Part shown: positions 26,953 through 36,491 of the stretch, piece by piece
How positions within the stretch are numbered: position 1 is the first letter of the stretch
Layout of the letters: every line of letters begins with the position of its first letter
Assembly (NCBI GenBank): GCA_964511495.1
Contig: CAZEFT010000003.1
Span: forward strand, 140,885-204,884
Source: Litorimonas sp964511495
GTDB lineage: Bacteria > Pseudomonadota > Alphaproteobacteria > Caulobacterales > Maricaulaceae
Length of the DNA: 64,000 nucleotides
Reading direction: 5' to 3'
Notes under the pieces: model-generated
What the model saw: the letters and a program-made list of their open reading frames with translations, nothing else
Told to the model about the DNA's origin: nothing
The model's database searches: none
Position numbers and translations under genes: made by a program

Positions 26953-29634
26953 ATGTCAGACACTGACAATAGCCGATATAATGCCGCCGAGGTCGAGCCC
27001 CGCTGGCAAAAGCTATGGGCAGAAAAAGATGTTTTTCGCGCGAAGGATCAATCCGATAAGCCTAAATTCTATGCTTTGGAAATGTTCCCTTACCCGAGCG
27101 GGCGCATTCATATGGGGCATGTGCGCAATTACGCGATGGGCGATGTCGTAGCCCGTTATAAAAAGGCGCGCGGCTTTGAAGTTTTACACCCGATGGGATG
27201 GGATGCATTTGGCATGCCCGCGGAAAACGCGGCCAAAGACAATGGAGGTCACCCAAAGGATTGGACTTATGGGAATATTGACGCCATGCGCGCCCCCATG
27301 CAACGGCTTGGTTTTGCGCTGGATTGGTCACGCGAATTCGCGACCTGTGACGAAGACTATTATAAACAGCAACAAGCCATTTTCTTAAAGTTCTGGGACA
27401 AAGGACTGGTTTACCGCAAGACCGCCAAAGTTAATTGGGACCCGGTTGATAATACCGTCCTTGCCAATGAGCAGGTTATTGACGGCAAGGGCTGGCGTAG
27501 TGGTGCCGTCGTTGAACAGCGTGACATGGATCAGTGGTTTTTCAAAATCACTGAATATGCAGAAGAATTGCTAGAAGGACTGGATAGCCTAGATCGCTGG
27601 CCGGAGAAGGTTCGCACAATGCAGGCGAACTGGATTGGGAAGTCTGAAGGAGCTGTGATTCACTTCTTACTTGAAGGTGATGGTGGTTTCATAACTAAAG
27701 TTGGGTCAGACGAAACTACTCAAGTCGAAGAGTCTGAAAATTCATCATACTCTCGTGTGGCTAAATTAGAAGGAAATGAAGATCCAGAGAATTATAAAAT
27801 TGATGTTTTCACAACTCGTCCAGACACACTATTTGGAGCAAGTTTTGTCGCAATTTCACCCGACCACCCAATTAGTAAGTTGTTAGCGGAAAATGATGAA
27901 GCTGTAGAAGCTTTCAGAAAACAGTGTGCACAAATAGGAACGACTGAAGAAGCATTAGCCAGCGCTCCAAAGTTAGGCTTGGATACAGGGTTAGTCGTAA
28001 CGAACTGGTTCACTAATGAACCCCTCCCTGTTTGGATAGCCAATTTCGTATTAATGGGGTACGGCACAGGGGCCGTATTTGGTTGTCCAGCCCACGACCA
28101 AAGAGACTTAGATTTTGCTAGGAAATATAATTTATCGGTTAAACCTGTTGTATTGCCTGAAGGTGAAGACGGGAAAACATTTGAAATCAAAGCTGAGGCT
28201 TACACTGGAGATGGCACGCTTTATAACTCAGGCTTTTTAAATGGCCTAAATAAACAAGAAGGCATTAAAACTGCAATTGAAGGGTTAGAGTCAGGACAGC
28301 GTCATCAAGGATATAAAAAAACCTCATATCGCCTCCGCGATTGGGGGGTTAGCCGCCAACGTTATTGGGGGTGCCCGATTCCTGTCATTCATTGTGAAGA
28401 TTGCGGGGCTTTGCCGGTCCCCGCAAAAGACCTGCCTGTCGCCCTGCCTTATGACCATATTGATTTGACCATTCCCGGCAACCCGCTTGACCGTCATCCA
28501 ACATTTAAACATGTCGATTGTCCGAATTGTGGTGAGCCTGCGCGACGCGAAACGGACACATTGGATACATTTGCTGATAGTTCATGGTATTTTGCAAGGT
28601 TTGCAGGCGGCAACACCACTGATGCTCCTTTTGATAAAAAAGTAGCCAGTGAGTGGCTCCCCGTCGATCAATATGTGGGTGGGGTGGAACACGCCGTTCT
28701 GCATTTGCTCTACGCCCGCTTCTTCACACGGGGCTTACGTGATTGCGGCCTTCTTGATTTGCCCAATGGCGAACCTTTTGCCGGACTATTTACACAAGGC
28801 ATGGTCACCCATGCGGTTTTTACAGATGAAGACGGCGAGTTTATTTTGCCTGATGATGTCATTGAAGAGGGCAATCAACTCTTGCACATTGACAGTAAGA
28901 AACTTGTTTTCAAAGGCGACGTCATCAAGATGTCCAAGTCCAAGAAAAATGTTGTTGATCCCGATGATATTATCAAAACCTATGGGGCGGATGTGGCGCG
29001 TTGGTTTGTGCTTTCTGACTCCCCACCTGAGCGAGATGTCGAATGGACGGAGTCAGGGGTCATTGGAGCCTGGCGGTTTTCCAAAAAGGTCTGGGCTTTG
29101 GTCGCGAATTTAGAGTCTGGCGATCCTTTAGTCATTGCATCTGATGCCAAAGGTGACAGCTTAGCACTTCGCAAATTTGCCCATAAAGCCATGGACAAAA
29201 TTACGGCAGGAATTGAAGCCTTCCGTTTTAATACATCCGTTGCGCAAATCTATGAGCTCACCAACGCCATCGGCAAATATAAATCAGACGACGATGCCAA
29301 AATGGAGGCATTAGGTATTCTCATTCGCGCTATTGCTCCCTTTATGCCGCATTTGGCCGAAGAATGTTGGGCAAAGCTGGGGGGGGAAACTTTAGTTTAT
29401 CACGCCCCATGGCCCGTGGTCGATCCGGCCCTTTTGGTTGAAGACAATTTTACTTTGCCTATTCAGGTCAATGGGAAGCGTCGCTCCGAATTGAGCGTTC
29501 CCGCTGATATGTCCAAAGACGACATCCAAGCTCTAGCGTTGGCAGATGAAAATGTTGTGCGTCTCATTGAGGGTTTAACTGTTCGTAAAGTCATTATTGT
29601 TCCCAAACGCATAATCAATATAGTGACCAATTAG
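26953..29634 (+). CDS. leuS: Leucyl-tRNA synthetase
   Basis: 893 residues. Class I signatures are present: H-M-G-H (about 54-57) and K-M-S-K-S (about 657). The CP1 editing domain shows its threonine-rich motif T-T-R-P-D-T-L-F-G and the catalytic Asp in H-D-Q-R-D, so post-transfer editing should be intact. About 20 extra acidic/polar residues precede the T-T-R-P-D motif. DNA encoding residues about 235-457 (27655-28325) is about 41% GC by hand count, with frequent TTA and AGA/AGG codons. Flanks count about 48% (27361-27660) and 57% (28321-28500), a mosaic pattern. Followed at 8 bp by lptE. Confidence 0.97.
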   Translation: MSDTDNSRYNAAEVEPRWQKLWAEKDVFRAKDQSDKPKFYALEMFPYPSGRIHMGHVRNYAMGDVVARYKKARGFEVLHPMGWDAFGMPAENAAKDNGGHPKDWTYGNIDAMRAPMQRLGFALDWSREFATCDEDYYKQQQAIFLKFWDKGLVYRKTAKVNWDPVDNTVLANEQVIDGKGWRSGAVVEQRDMDQWFFKITEYAEELLEGLDSLDRWPEKVRTMQANWIGKSEGAVIHFLLEGDGGFITKVGSDETTQVEESENSSYSRVAKLEGNEDPENYKIDVFTTRPDTLFGASFVAISPDHPISKLLAENDEAVEAFRKQCAQIGTTEEALASAPKLGLDTGLVVTNWFTNEPLPVWIANFVLMGYGTGAVFGCPAHDQRDLDFARKYNLSVKPVVLPEGEDGKTFEIKAEAYTGDGTLYNSGFLNGLNKQEGIKTAIEGLESGQRHQGYKKTSYRLRDWGVSRQRYWGCPIPVIHCEDCGALPVPAKDLPVALPYDHIDLTIPGNPLDRHPTFKHVDCPNCGEPARRETDTLDTFADSSWYFARFAGGNTTDAPFDKKVASEWLPVDQYVGGVEHAVLHLLYARFFTRGLRDCGLLDLPNGEPFAGLFTQGMVTHAVFTDEDGEFILPDDVIEEGNQLLHIDSKKLVFKGDVIKMSKSKKNVVDPDDIIKTYGADVARWFVLSDSPPERDVEWTESGVIGAWRFSKKVWALVANLESGDPLVIASDAKGDSLALRKFAHKAMDKITAGIEAFRFNTSVAQIYELTNAIGKYKSDDDAKMEALGILIRAIAPFMPHLAEECWAKLGGETLVYHAPWPVVDPALLVEDNFTLPIQVNGKRRSELSVPADMSKDDIQALALADENVVRLIEGLTVRKVIIVPKRIINIVTN

Positions 29635-29642
29635 GAGTTCCT

Positions 29643-30158
29643 ATGCGCAAAATTGCTGTCTTCATCATTGGCTTACTCTTATCTGTTCTTTTGACAGGGT
29701 GTGGGTTTACGCCTGTCCACGGGGGCACACTCTCTGATAATCGTGCCGTTCAACCGTTGCAAAATATCATCTTGGTCGTTGAAGACGGGAAAGATGCCAA
29801 TGATAAACAAGCGAGCTTTCATCTACAGCAACGCTTACGCGACCGAATTGGAACCAATGAAGGGACCTATATCCTGACAGTTACCCCATCTTGGTCGAGA
29901 GGCCGCCTAGGCATTTCCTCGGATGATGTGGCGTCCCGCTATGATGGCAGCCTGCGCGCAAACTATAGTTTGACCGAAGCTAAAAGTGGGAAAATTTTAG
30001 ACAAAGGCAATGTCACAGCCATCTCGACTTACGGTGCCTCAGAAGACCCCTATGCGGTGATTGCGTCTAACGATAATGCGATGCGTAATGTGGCGTCTGA
30101 AGCGGCAGACCGCTTGATTTTCAAACTTGCCCGCTATTTCGCAGATAATCCGGCCTAA
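29643..30158 (+). CDS. lptE: LPS-assembly lipoprotein LptE
   Basis: 171 residues. The N-terminus is a lipoprotein signal ending L-T-G-C-G-F-T-P-V-H-G, the LptE hallmark. LptE plugs the LptD barrel and helps deliver lipopolysaccharide to the outer leaflet. It sits between leuS and holA, the standard order. The start is 8 bp after leuS. Confidence 0.92.
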   Translation: MRKIAVFIIGLLLSVLLTGCGFTPVHGGTLSDNRAVQPLQNIILVVEDGKDANDKQASFHLQQRLRDRIGTNEGTYILTVTPSWSRGRLGISSDDVASRYDGSLRANYSLTEAKSGKILDKGNVTAISTYGASEDPYAVIASNDNAMRNVASEAADRLIFKLARYFADNPA

Positions 30159-30165
30159 GCTTTTT

Positions 30166-31218
30166 ATGAAACTTACAGGTGTCAGAGCCACACGCTTTAT
30201 TGAAAAGCCCTCCCCCGATGTCATTGGGGTTTTATTATTCGGTCCTGACCGTGGGTTGGTTAAAGCCCGTAGTCAGGCGCTTACCCAAATCTTTATGCCG
30301 AATGCAGATGATGCTTTCGGCACCACCATCTTAACGGCAGATGATTTGTCTGGAGACCCTGCCCGTCTGGCAGATGAAATGAGCGCCTTGTCATTGTTGG
30401 GAGATGACAGGCTCGTGCGGTTACGATTGGATCATGAGCGTAATGGGGCGGCCATTTCTAAGTTAATCAAACAATTCGACACCGAACCGAATAAAGCCGA
30501 GGCAAAACTTATTATCGAAGCCGGAGACATGACCCCTCGCTCCGCAATTCGAAAGGCCTGCGAAGCCGCCGCTCATTTTGTATCCATAGGCTGTTACGCT
30601 GCCAGCGCCAGAGATATTGCCGAATTGGTGAAAGCATCATTGTCAGAGAAAAACATAAAGATTGAGCCCGACGCATTAGACCTCTGGGTACCTTTGCTCG
30701 AAGGGGATCACGCTTTGGCCTCAGGTGAGATTGAAAAGGTGATGCTCTATAAGGGTTATGGTCGAGGAGAAAGTGCCGTTATCACTGTGGCAGATATTCG
30801 CGCTATTGCAGCGGGAGGGCAAAGCGCCTCGATTGATAGCATAGTTATGCAAACTTTGAGCGGGGATGTTGAGGACGCTGATGCAAGCTATCGCCGCGCT
30901 ATGGCCGGAAAGCTTAACCCTGTTTCTGTTTTGGTCGGCTTACAAAGACATTTGCTACGATTGATAGAGGCCTCCACAGCAATGGATAGCGGGGAATCGA
31001 TGACACAGGCCCTAAGATCTTTACGGCCACCCGTTTTTTCCATGCAGGAAGATTTATTTAAACGCCACCTTTCGCTTTGGCCGCAAACCATGCTACGGCG
31101 CGCGCTGATTCAAAGCCAAAAGGCGGAGAGTGAGTTGAAAACGGCGGGCGCACCCGTCGAAGCAATTATGGGGCGTTTGATTTTGGCCCTATCATCCTAC
31201 GCGGCAAAGAGAGGGTAA
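30166..31218 (+). CDS. holA: DNA polymerase III delta subunit
   Basis: 350 residues from the ATG at 30166; an in-frame start at 30127 would overlap lptE and adds non-conserved residues. The N-terminal G-V-L-L-F-G-P-D-R-G-L-V segment is the degenerate nucleotide-binding site of delta, which opens the sliding clamp in the clamp loader. The end R-L-I-L-A-L-S-S-Y-A-A-K is typical. Seven bases separate it from lptE. Confidence 0.9.
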   Translation: MKLTGVRATRFIEKPSPDVIGVLLFGPDRGLVKARSQALTQIFMPNADDAFGTTILTADDLSGDPARLADEMSALSLLGDDRLVRLRLDHERNGAAISKLIKQFDTEPNKAEAKLIIEAGDMTPRSAIRKACEAAAHFVSIGCYAASARDIAELVKASLSEKNIKIEPDALDLWVPLLEGDHALASGEIEKVMLYKGYGRGESAVITVADIRAIAAGGQSASIDSIVMQTLSGDVEDADASYRRAMAGKLNPVSVLVGLQRHLLRLIEASTAMDSGESMTQALRSLRPPVFSMQEDLFKRHLSLWPQTMLRRALIQSQKAESELKTAGAPVEAIMGRLILALSSYAAKRG

Positions 31219-31224
31219 AGGATC

Positions 31225-32082
31225 ATGGAAGAGCTATCGACATTATGGCATCAGCTAAGTGAGCAATTTCCAGTCTTATTGAATCTGGTTATGAGTATTG
31301 CAGCCGCCTTTGCCATTTTGGTTTTAGGTTGGATTGTCGCAAAGTGGATTAAAGGCCGAGTCAGTAAAATTCACATCGGCAAACACGAAGTCGACCCAAC
31401 CTTACGGCCTGTTCTAGCCTCTGTTGTTTTCTATATTATTATGGCCATGACGCTTTATGCGTTTTTGATCAAACTCGGCGTTCCGCCCGCTTCGCTTTTG
31501 GCTGTCTTTGGTGCGGCCGGCCTAGCCATAGGCTTAGCCTTAAAAGACACGTTATCAAATATCGCCGCTGGTGTGATGCTGCTTATCTTACGCCCCTTAG
31601 CCGTCGGTGACTTCGTCGATACGGGCAGTACTATGGGGAGCGTGAGCGAAATCGGCCTCTTCGCAACAAGCCTTAAAACCGCGGAAGGTCTTTATATTTA
31701 TGTGCCCAACAGCCAAGTTTGGGTGAACCGCATACAGAACTTCAGTCGCCACAAAATCAGAAAAGCTATTATTGATGTCGGGGTCGGATATGATAGCGAT
31801 TTGAAGAAGACTCAGTCTCTACTTTTATCTTGTTTGGGATCAACGCCTGACTTAATTCCCTTCGACCCAAACGGGCCGAGCCAAGCGCCTTCCGCGCCCG
31901 AAGTTTACGTGATGAGTTTTGGCGACAGCGCGATTAATTTTTCCTGCCGTTGCTGGTTACCGGCAGATAATTGGTTTCAACGAGCGTCTGATTTACGAAT
32001 TCAGATTAAGGCCGCGCTTGACGAGGCAGGTGTGGAAATACCCTTCCCGCAACGGGTCGTAACAATGAAAGCCGAATCATAA
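31225..32082 (+). CDS. MscS-family mechanosensitive channel
   Basis: 285 residues. Three membrane helices are followed by the pore-lining TM3 (A-A-G-L-A-I-G-L-A-L-K-D-T-L-S-N-I-A-A-G) and the beta domain (L-R-P-L-A-V-G-D-F-V, then V-P-N-S). These are MscS hallmarks; the channel releases solutes under hypo-osmotic shock. It begins 6 bp after holA and its stop abuts the parB stop with no gap. Confidence 0.92.
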   Translation: MEELSTLWHQLSEQFPVLLNLVMSIAAAFAILVLGWIVAKWIKGRVSKIHIGKHEVDPTLRPVLASVVFYIIMAMTLYAFLIKLGVPPASLLAVFGAAGLAIGLALKDTLSNIAAGVMLLILRPLAVGDFVDTGSTMGSVSEIGLFATSLKTAEGLYIYVPNSQVWVNRIQNFSRHKIRKAIIDVGVGYDSDLKKTQSLLLSCLGSTPDLIPFDPNGPSQAPSAPEVYVMSFGDSAINFSCRCWLPADNWFQRASDLRIQIKAALDEAGVEIPFPQRVVTMKAES

Positions 32083-33075
32083 TCAGGCAGAGAGCGTCTC
32101 GTTCTTTGATAGTTTCTTTATTAAGGCTTCTAGCTGGTCGCTTGTTTTATAAGAAATCTTAAGTGCCCCACCGGGCCCTTTATGGTTCAGATCGACGCTC
32201 AACCCGAGCGCATCTGTTAAACGCTTTTCGACGGCTTGCGTATCAGCATCTTTATAACGGCGAGCTTTGGCAGGACGGCCATCAGCCTTTTTAATGCGTC
32301 GTACCCAATCTTCGGCTTCACGGACAGAAAGCGATTTTTCTGAAATCTCACGAGCTAAAGCGGCTGGGTCTGGCGCTGAGATAATGGCGCGAGCATGACC
32401 TGTTGTAATTTCCCCGACCGCCAACATATCTTGTGCCAGCTCGGGCAACTTCAACAGGCGCAACATATTGGTAATGTAGGAGCGTGACTTCCCAACAGCC
32501 TCTGCCACTTCATCTTGTTTTCTATAAAATTGAGTAATGAGCGCATCATAGGCTTTGGCTTCTTCAACCGGATTTAAATCAGCACGCTGAACATTTTCAA
32601 TGACACCAATCTGCAAAACTTCTTCGTCGTTAAGTTCGCGAATCAAAACAGGCATTGTTGTGAGCCCGGCCGCCGTCGAAGCTTGCCAACGCCTTTCACC
32701 CGCTACGATTTGGAAGCGCCCTATTTTTCCACCCGCTAGAGCCCGCACCAAAATAGGCTGTAAGACTCCTTTTGATTTAATAGATTCGGTTAGCTCGGCA
32801 AGTTTTTCTTTGTCAAAATGTCGTCGGGGCTGGTCCGGATTTCGTTCAAGCTTATCAATGGAGACGAACTGAACACGTCGATCTGTAACATCAGGGTTTG
32901 TTGTTGCGGGTTGCTGCGCCACAAGTGCGTCTGGCTTTTCAGTCGAGCTTGGTTGCGGACTAACTTCAGGCATACTGTTAATATCGTTCATCAAGGCGGA
33001 GAGGCCGCGCCCCAACCCACGGTTTTGAGGTTTTTTTGCAGCCTTTTTTGGTTCACCTTTTTTGTCTTTAGACAT
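32083..33075 (-). CDS. parB: Chromosome partitioning protein ParB
   Basis: 330 residues. The N-terminal basic start has R-G-L-G-R-G-L-S-A-L, followed by the CTP-binding/ParB-N domain with R-R-H-F and V-A-G-E-R-R-W-Q-A-S, a central helix-turn-helix and a C-terminal dimerisation region. ParB loads at parS and slides as a CTP clamp to organise the origin. Three parS sites lie 1.4 to 3.3 kb upstream. Follows parA by 26 bp. Confidence 0.97.
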   Translation of the reverse strand: MSKDKKGEPKKAAKKPQNRGLGRGLSALMNDINSMPEVSPQPSSTEKPDALVAQQPATTNPDVTDRRVQFVSIDKLERNPDQPRRHFDKEKLAELTESIKSKGVLQPILVRALAGGKIGRFQIVAGERRWQASTAAGLTTMPVLIRELNDEEVLQIGVIENVQRADLNPVEEAKAYDALITQFYRKQDEVAEAVGKSRSYITNMLRLLKLPELAQDMLAVGEITTGHARAIISAPDPAALAREISEKSLSVREAEDWVRRIKKADGRPAKARRYKDADTQAVEKRLTDALGLSVDLNHKGPGGALKISYKTSDQLEALIKKLSKNETLSA

Positions 33076-33101
33076 ATTTAAGCCTTTGTTATATAACGGT
33101 A

Positions 33102-33881
33102 TTATCGTTTCTTATGGCGTCGCAATATTTCAACGGCCAAGTCCTGATATGCAACCGACCCCGCACAATGTGGATCGTATGTCAAAACTGGTTGGCCAAA
33201 AGACGGCGCCTCTGCAATTCTTACGTTACGTGGTATCAAAGTTTTAAAGACTGCGCGACCTAAATGTTGACGAACATCTTCGGCAACTTGTGATGACAAA
33301 CGGTTACGTTGGTCATACATTGTCAGCATCACGCCATCGATCACAAGGTCAGGGTTTAAATTAGCCTTGGCCATTTCCACCGTCTGCAATAATTGGCTCA
33401 AGCCCTCCAAAGCGAAAAACTCACACTGTAATGGTACAATAACGGATTTGGCTGCAGACAGCGCATTAACTGTCAAAAGATTGAGTGAGGGGGGGCAATC
33501 CACCAAGACATAATCAAATTTAAGGCGACCCTCTCGTACGAATTTGGCAATTTCATTTTTCAATAGACTTGTCCGACCGTCGACTGAACCAATTTCCATT
33601 TCAGCCGCAGAAAGATCAATATGGGATGGCACGATGGAAAGCCGATCAATATCGGTTGAAAGCACAGCCTCTGCCAGCGGCAAACCTTCCGTCATAACGT
33701 GATAGATTGACTTCTCTCGATTTTGACGGGGAATGCCCAGACCTGTTGAGGCATTGCCTTGCGGATCCATATCAATAAGCAAGACTGATTGGCCCTCCAA
33801 AGCCAGGGCGGCGGCCAAGTTAATTGACGTTGTGGTTTTCCCCACGCCGCCTTTTTGGTTTACAATCGCGATAACGCGCAT
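33102..33881 (-). CDS. parA: Chromosome partitioning ATPase ParA
   Basis: 259 residues. The deviant Walker A K-G-G-V-G-K-T-T-T lies at 10-18, with D-M-D-P-Q-G-N and the D-C-P-P-S signature downstream. The ATPase binds DNA and drives segregation of ParB-parS complexes. It is the second-last gene of the mnmE-mnmG-rsmG-parA-parB run, 8 bp after rsmG. Confidence 0.97.
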   Translation of the reverse strand: MRVIAIVNQKGGVGKTTTSINLAAALALEGQSVLLIDMDPQGNASTGLGIPRQNREKSIYHVMTEGLPLAEAVLSTDIDRLSIVPSHIDLSAAEMEIGSVDGRTSLLKNEIAKFVREGRLKFDYVLVDCPPSLNLLTVNALSAAKSVIVPLQCEFFALEGLSQLLQTVEMAKANLNPDLVIDGVMLTMYDQRNRLSSQVAEDVRQHLGRAVFKTLIPRNVRIAEAPSFGQPVLTYDPHCAGSVAYQDLAVEILRRHKKR

Positions 33882-33889
33882 ATTGACCC

Positions 33890-34516
33890 TTAATCCGTTT
33901 GTCTTTTGATGTTCTCAACGATGAGCACACAACCTGTTTCATCGCTCAAACTTTTTATCTTATGACTGTCGAAAGTCCATATTGCGGAGGCAGCCTTCAC
34001 CTCTTCATCCACAGTTTCGCCTTTAAGCAATAAAAGACGTGTTGAAGGGGACAGGAATGGCTCCGCATAGGACAATAATCTTAGCAGGGGCGCGAAAGCA
34101 CGGGCGGTAATCACATCAACTTGAGACGCCTCAATCTCTTCAATACGATCAGCCCTAATTTCTGCAGGCAGCTTTAGATCTCGTGCCACAGCTTTCAAAA
34201 AGCTTGCTTTTTTGCCTGCGGACTCAACCATAGTTATCTGACCTGAGCCCTTTGACTTCAGATCAATCGCCGCTGCAATGCCGGGAAAGCCAGCGCCCGA
34301 TCCGAAATCCATAACCATTTTGTCGGTCGCCTTAATGTGAGGCGTGACTTGCCAACTGTCTAAAGCATGGCGCGTCCAAAAGTCAGGCAGGGTGGACTTG
34401 GCGACCAAGTTGATCCGCTTATTCCACTTAAGAAGCGCCTCGTGCCACGCCTCATAGAGAAGAAATGTTTCACGTGAAACACCACTTTTTTCTCGAAATA
34501 AGTCTTCAGGCTGCAC
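33890..34516 (-). CDS. rsmG: 16S rRNA (guanine-527-N7)-methyltransferase RsmG
   Basis: 208 residues from a GTG start inside the last codons of mnmG (11-bp overlap). The SAM-binding motif D-F-G-S-G-A-G-F-P-G is near 90-99, with N-L-V-A-K-S-T earlier. The enzyme methylates G527 of 16S rRNA. Codons 13-17 (V-S-R-E-T) fall in a parS site. Confidence 0.95.
   Translation of the reverse strand: MQPEDLFREKSGVSRETFLLYEAWHEALLKWNKRINLVAKSTLPDFWTRHALDSWQVTPHIKATDKMVMDFGSGAGFPGIAAAIDLKSKGSGQITMVESAGKKASFLKAVARDLKLPAEIRADRIEEIEASQVDVITARAFAPLLRLLSYAEPFLSPSTRLLLLKGETVDEEVKAASAIWTFDSHKIKSLSDETGCVLIVENIKRQTD
34466..34481. promoter_or_regulatory. parS site 1 (within rsmG)
   Basis: TGTTTCACGTGAAACA, the exact 16-bp consensus palindrome for ParB loading, lies in the 5' coding part of rsmG. 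Confidence 0.95.
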
Positions 34517-36377
34517 GATAGTGCTTTTTCAGATAAGCCAGAACCGCCATCAAGGCTCCAGGGGTGACACCCTCTAGCCTTTGAGCTTGGCCTAATGTTT
34601 CCGGACGCCCTTCGTTCAACTTTTGGCGCACCTCATTTGATAAGCCGCCAATTTTCGCAAAATCGATGTCGGCCGGTATGCGCAGTCCTGCATCGCGACG
34701 GAAGGACTCAATGTCTTTCTCTTGTCTTTCCAAATACCCTGCATATGTCGCATAAGTTTTCAAATAATCAGACTGCTGAGACGACAGCACCCCTAATTCA
34801 GACCAGACAGGCTTGAGAGCTTCAACTGAGATGTCAGGATAAGCCAGTAAGTCCAGTGCAGAACGCGTCACACCGTCTTGATTTACGGTTAAGCCCTTAG
34901 ATTTGAGGGTGTTCGGAGAAGCCTTCAAACTCCCGGCTAGATCTTTTGCATAAGAAAACGCTTCATGTTTCACGTGAAACGCCTCTTTTCGAGACTCTGA
35001 AATGAGGCCTAGATTTTCTCCAATTGGAGTCAAACGCGTATCGGCATTGTCCGCCCTTAAGGCTAAACGATATTCGGCACGCGATGTGAACATACGGTAC
35101 GGCTCGGTAACGCCCTTAGAAATCAGGTCGTCAATCATCACACCAATATAGGCTTGGCTACGATCCAAAATGAGGGGCCCGCGAGATTGAGCGGCCAGTG
35201 CAGCATTCGCACCCGCAATTAAGCCTTGTGCGGCTGCCTCCTCATAACCTGTTGTTCCGTTGATTTGCCCGGCCAAATAAAGCCCGTTTAGCTTTTTCAC
35301 TTCTAGTGTGGACTTCAGTTCGCGTGGATCAACGTAATCATACTCAATCGCATATCCAAAACGCTCAACAACAACCTCTTCTAAACCCCTTATGGTTCGC
35401 AAGAATTTATCCTGAACGTCATCAGGGAGGGATGAAGAGATACCATTAGGGTAGACAATATCTCCATCAGGGTTGTCCGGCAAACCCTCGGGCTCCAAGA
35501 ATATCTGATGACGACCTCGGTCTGCAAAACGCACAACCTTATCTTCAATGGATGGGCAATAGCGTGGCCCGCGCCCTGAAATCGATCCGTTATTAATAGC
35601 GGAGAGTGTTATATTGTCTTGGATAACGCCGTGCGTTTCCGCATTGGTGTGCGTGATACCGCAAGCGATTTGCGGCACAGTAATCTCTGTATTCATGAAT
35701 GAGAAGGGAACGGGCTCATCATCAGCCGCCTGCATATCCAAAGCGTCCCAATCAATTGAGCTTTTGCGAAGGCGGGCAGGGGTTCCAGTTTTCAAACGCC
35801 CCATCAAGAGGCCGGAATCATAGAGGCGGTCACTCAGGCCAATAGAAGGCTTTTCGTCAGCACGGCCAGCAGGAATGCGCGTCTCCCCAATATGAATCAT
35901 CCCTTTTAGAAAGGTGCCCGTTGTCAGCACGACGCGGGGTGCAGACAATATCTGCCCAGCTTCAGTCACAACGCCGACAACTTGACCCCCCTCCACAACC
36001 AAGTCTTCGGCAGCGCCTGCCATAATTTCGAGATTATCTACGGTATTCAGACGAGACTGCATGGACTGACGATATAAAAACCGATCAGACTGCGTGCGCG
36101 GCCCCTGAACTGCTGGGCCTTTGGAGCGGTTTAGTAGGCGAAATTGAATGCCTGAGTCATCGGCCACCAAACCCATCAAGCCGCCCAACGCATCAACTTC
36201 GCGTACAAGGTGACCCTTACCCAAACCGCCTATCGCAGGGTTACACGACATTTCACCGATGGTTTCGATCTTATGCGTCAGCAGTAAGGTTTTAGAGCCC
36301 AGACGCGCAGAGGCCGCTGCCGCCTCACAGCCAGCATGGCCTCCGCCAATAATAATGACATCCCAAGATAGGGTCAT
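34506..36377 (-). CDS. mnmG: tRNA uridine-5-carboxymethylaminomethyl modification enzyme MnmG (GidA)
   Basis: 623 residues from the ATG at 36377, which gives the family start W-D-V-I-I-I-G-G-G-H-A-G-C-E-A. A longer frame reaches an ATG at 36422 inside a parS site (638 residues), but the extra residues are only the parS-encoded peptide and linker; both starts lack a strong ribosome site. FAD binding, the family block S-C-N-P-A-I-G-G-L-G-K-G-H-L and the C-terminal helical part are present. With MnmE it modifies U34 of several tRNAs. An internal parS site encodes F-H-V-K-H. Confidence 0.95.
   Translation of the reverse strand: MTLSWDVIIIGGGHAGCEAAAASARLGSKTLLLTHKIETIGEMSCNPAIGGLGKGHLVREVDALGGLMGLVADDSGIQFRLLNRSKGPAVQGPRTQSDRFLYRQSMQSRLNTVDNLEIMAGAAEDLVVEGGQVVGVVTEAGQILSAPRVVLTTGTFLKGMIHIGETRIPAGRADEKPSIGLSDRLYDSGLLMGRLKTGTPARLRKSSIDWDALDMQAADDEPVPFSFMNTEITVPQIACGITHTNAETHGVIQDNITLSAINNGSISGRGPRYCPSIEDKVVRFADRGRHQIFLEPEGLPDNPDGDIVYPNGISSSLPDDVQDKFLRTIRGLEEVVVERFGYAIEYDYVDPRELKSTLEVKKLNGLYLAGQINGTTGYEEAAAQGLIAGANAALAAQSRGPLILDRSQAYIGVMIDDLISKGVTEPYRMFTSRAEYRLALRADNADTRLTPIGENLGLISESRKEAFHVKHEAFSYAKDLAGSLKASPNTLKSKGLTVNQDGVTRSALDLLAYPDISVEALKPVWSELGVLSSQQSDYLKTYATYAGYLERQEKDIESFRRDAGLRIPADIDFAKIGGLSNEVRQKLNEGRPETLGQAQRLEGVTPGALMAVLAYLKKHYRAA
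34966..34981. promoter_or_regulatory. parS site 2 (within mnmG)
   Basis: TGTTTCACGTGAAACG matches the parS consensus at 15 of 16 positions and lies within the mnmG reading frame. Confidence 0.9.
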
Positions 36378-36405
36378 AACGCGTTCACTTAGTTCTTTCG
36401 GGCCA

Positions 36406-36421
36406 TGTTTCACGTGAAACA
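36406..36421. promoter_or_regulatory. parS site 3 (5' end of mnmG)
   Basis: TGTTTCACGTGAAACA, an exact parS consensus, lies just upstream of the preferred mnmG start and overlaps the alternative ATG at 36422. Confidence 0.95.
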
Positions 36422-36491
36422 TGAAGCTACATCGTTTCGCGACCCTCTACGCACTCAAAAGGTTTTTGTCGAGGGAGCTGTGGCAGTTCCG

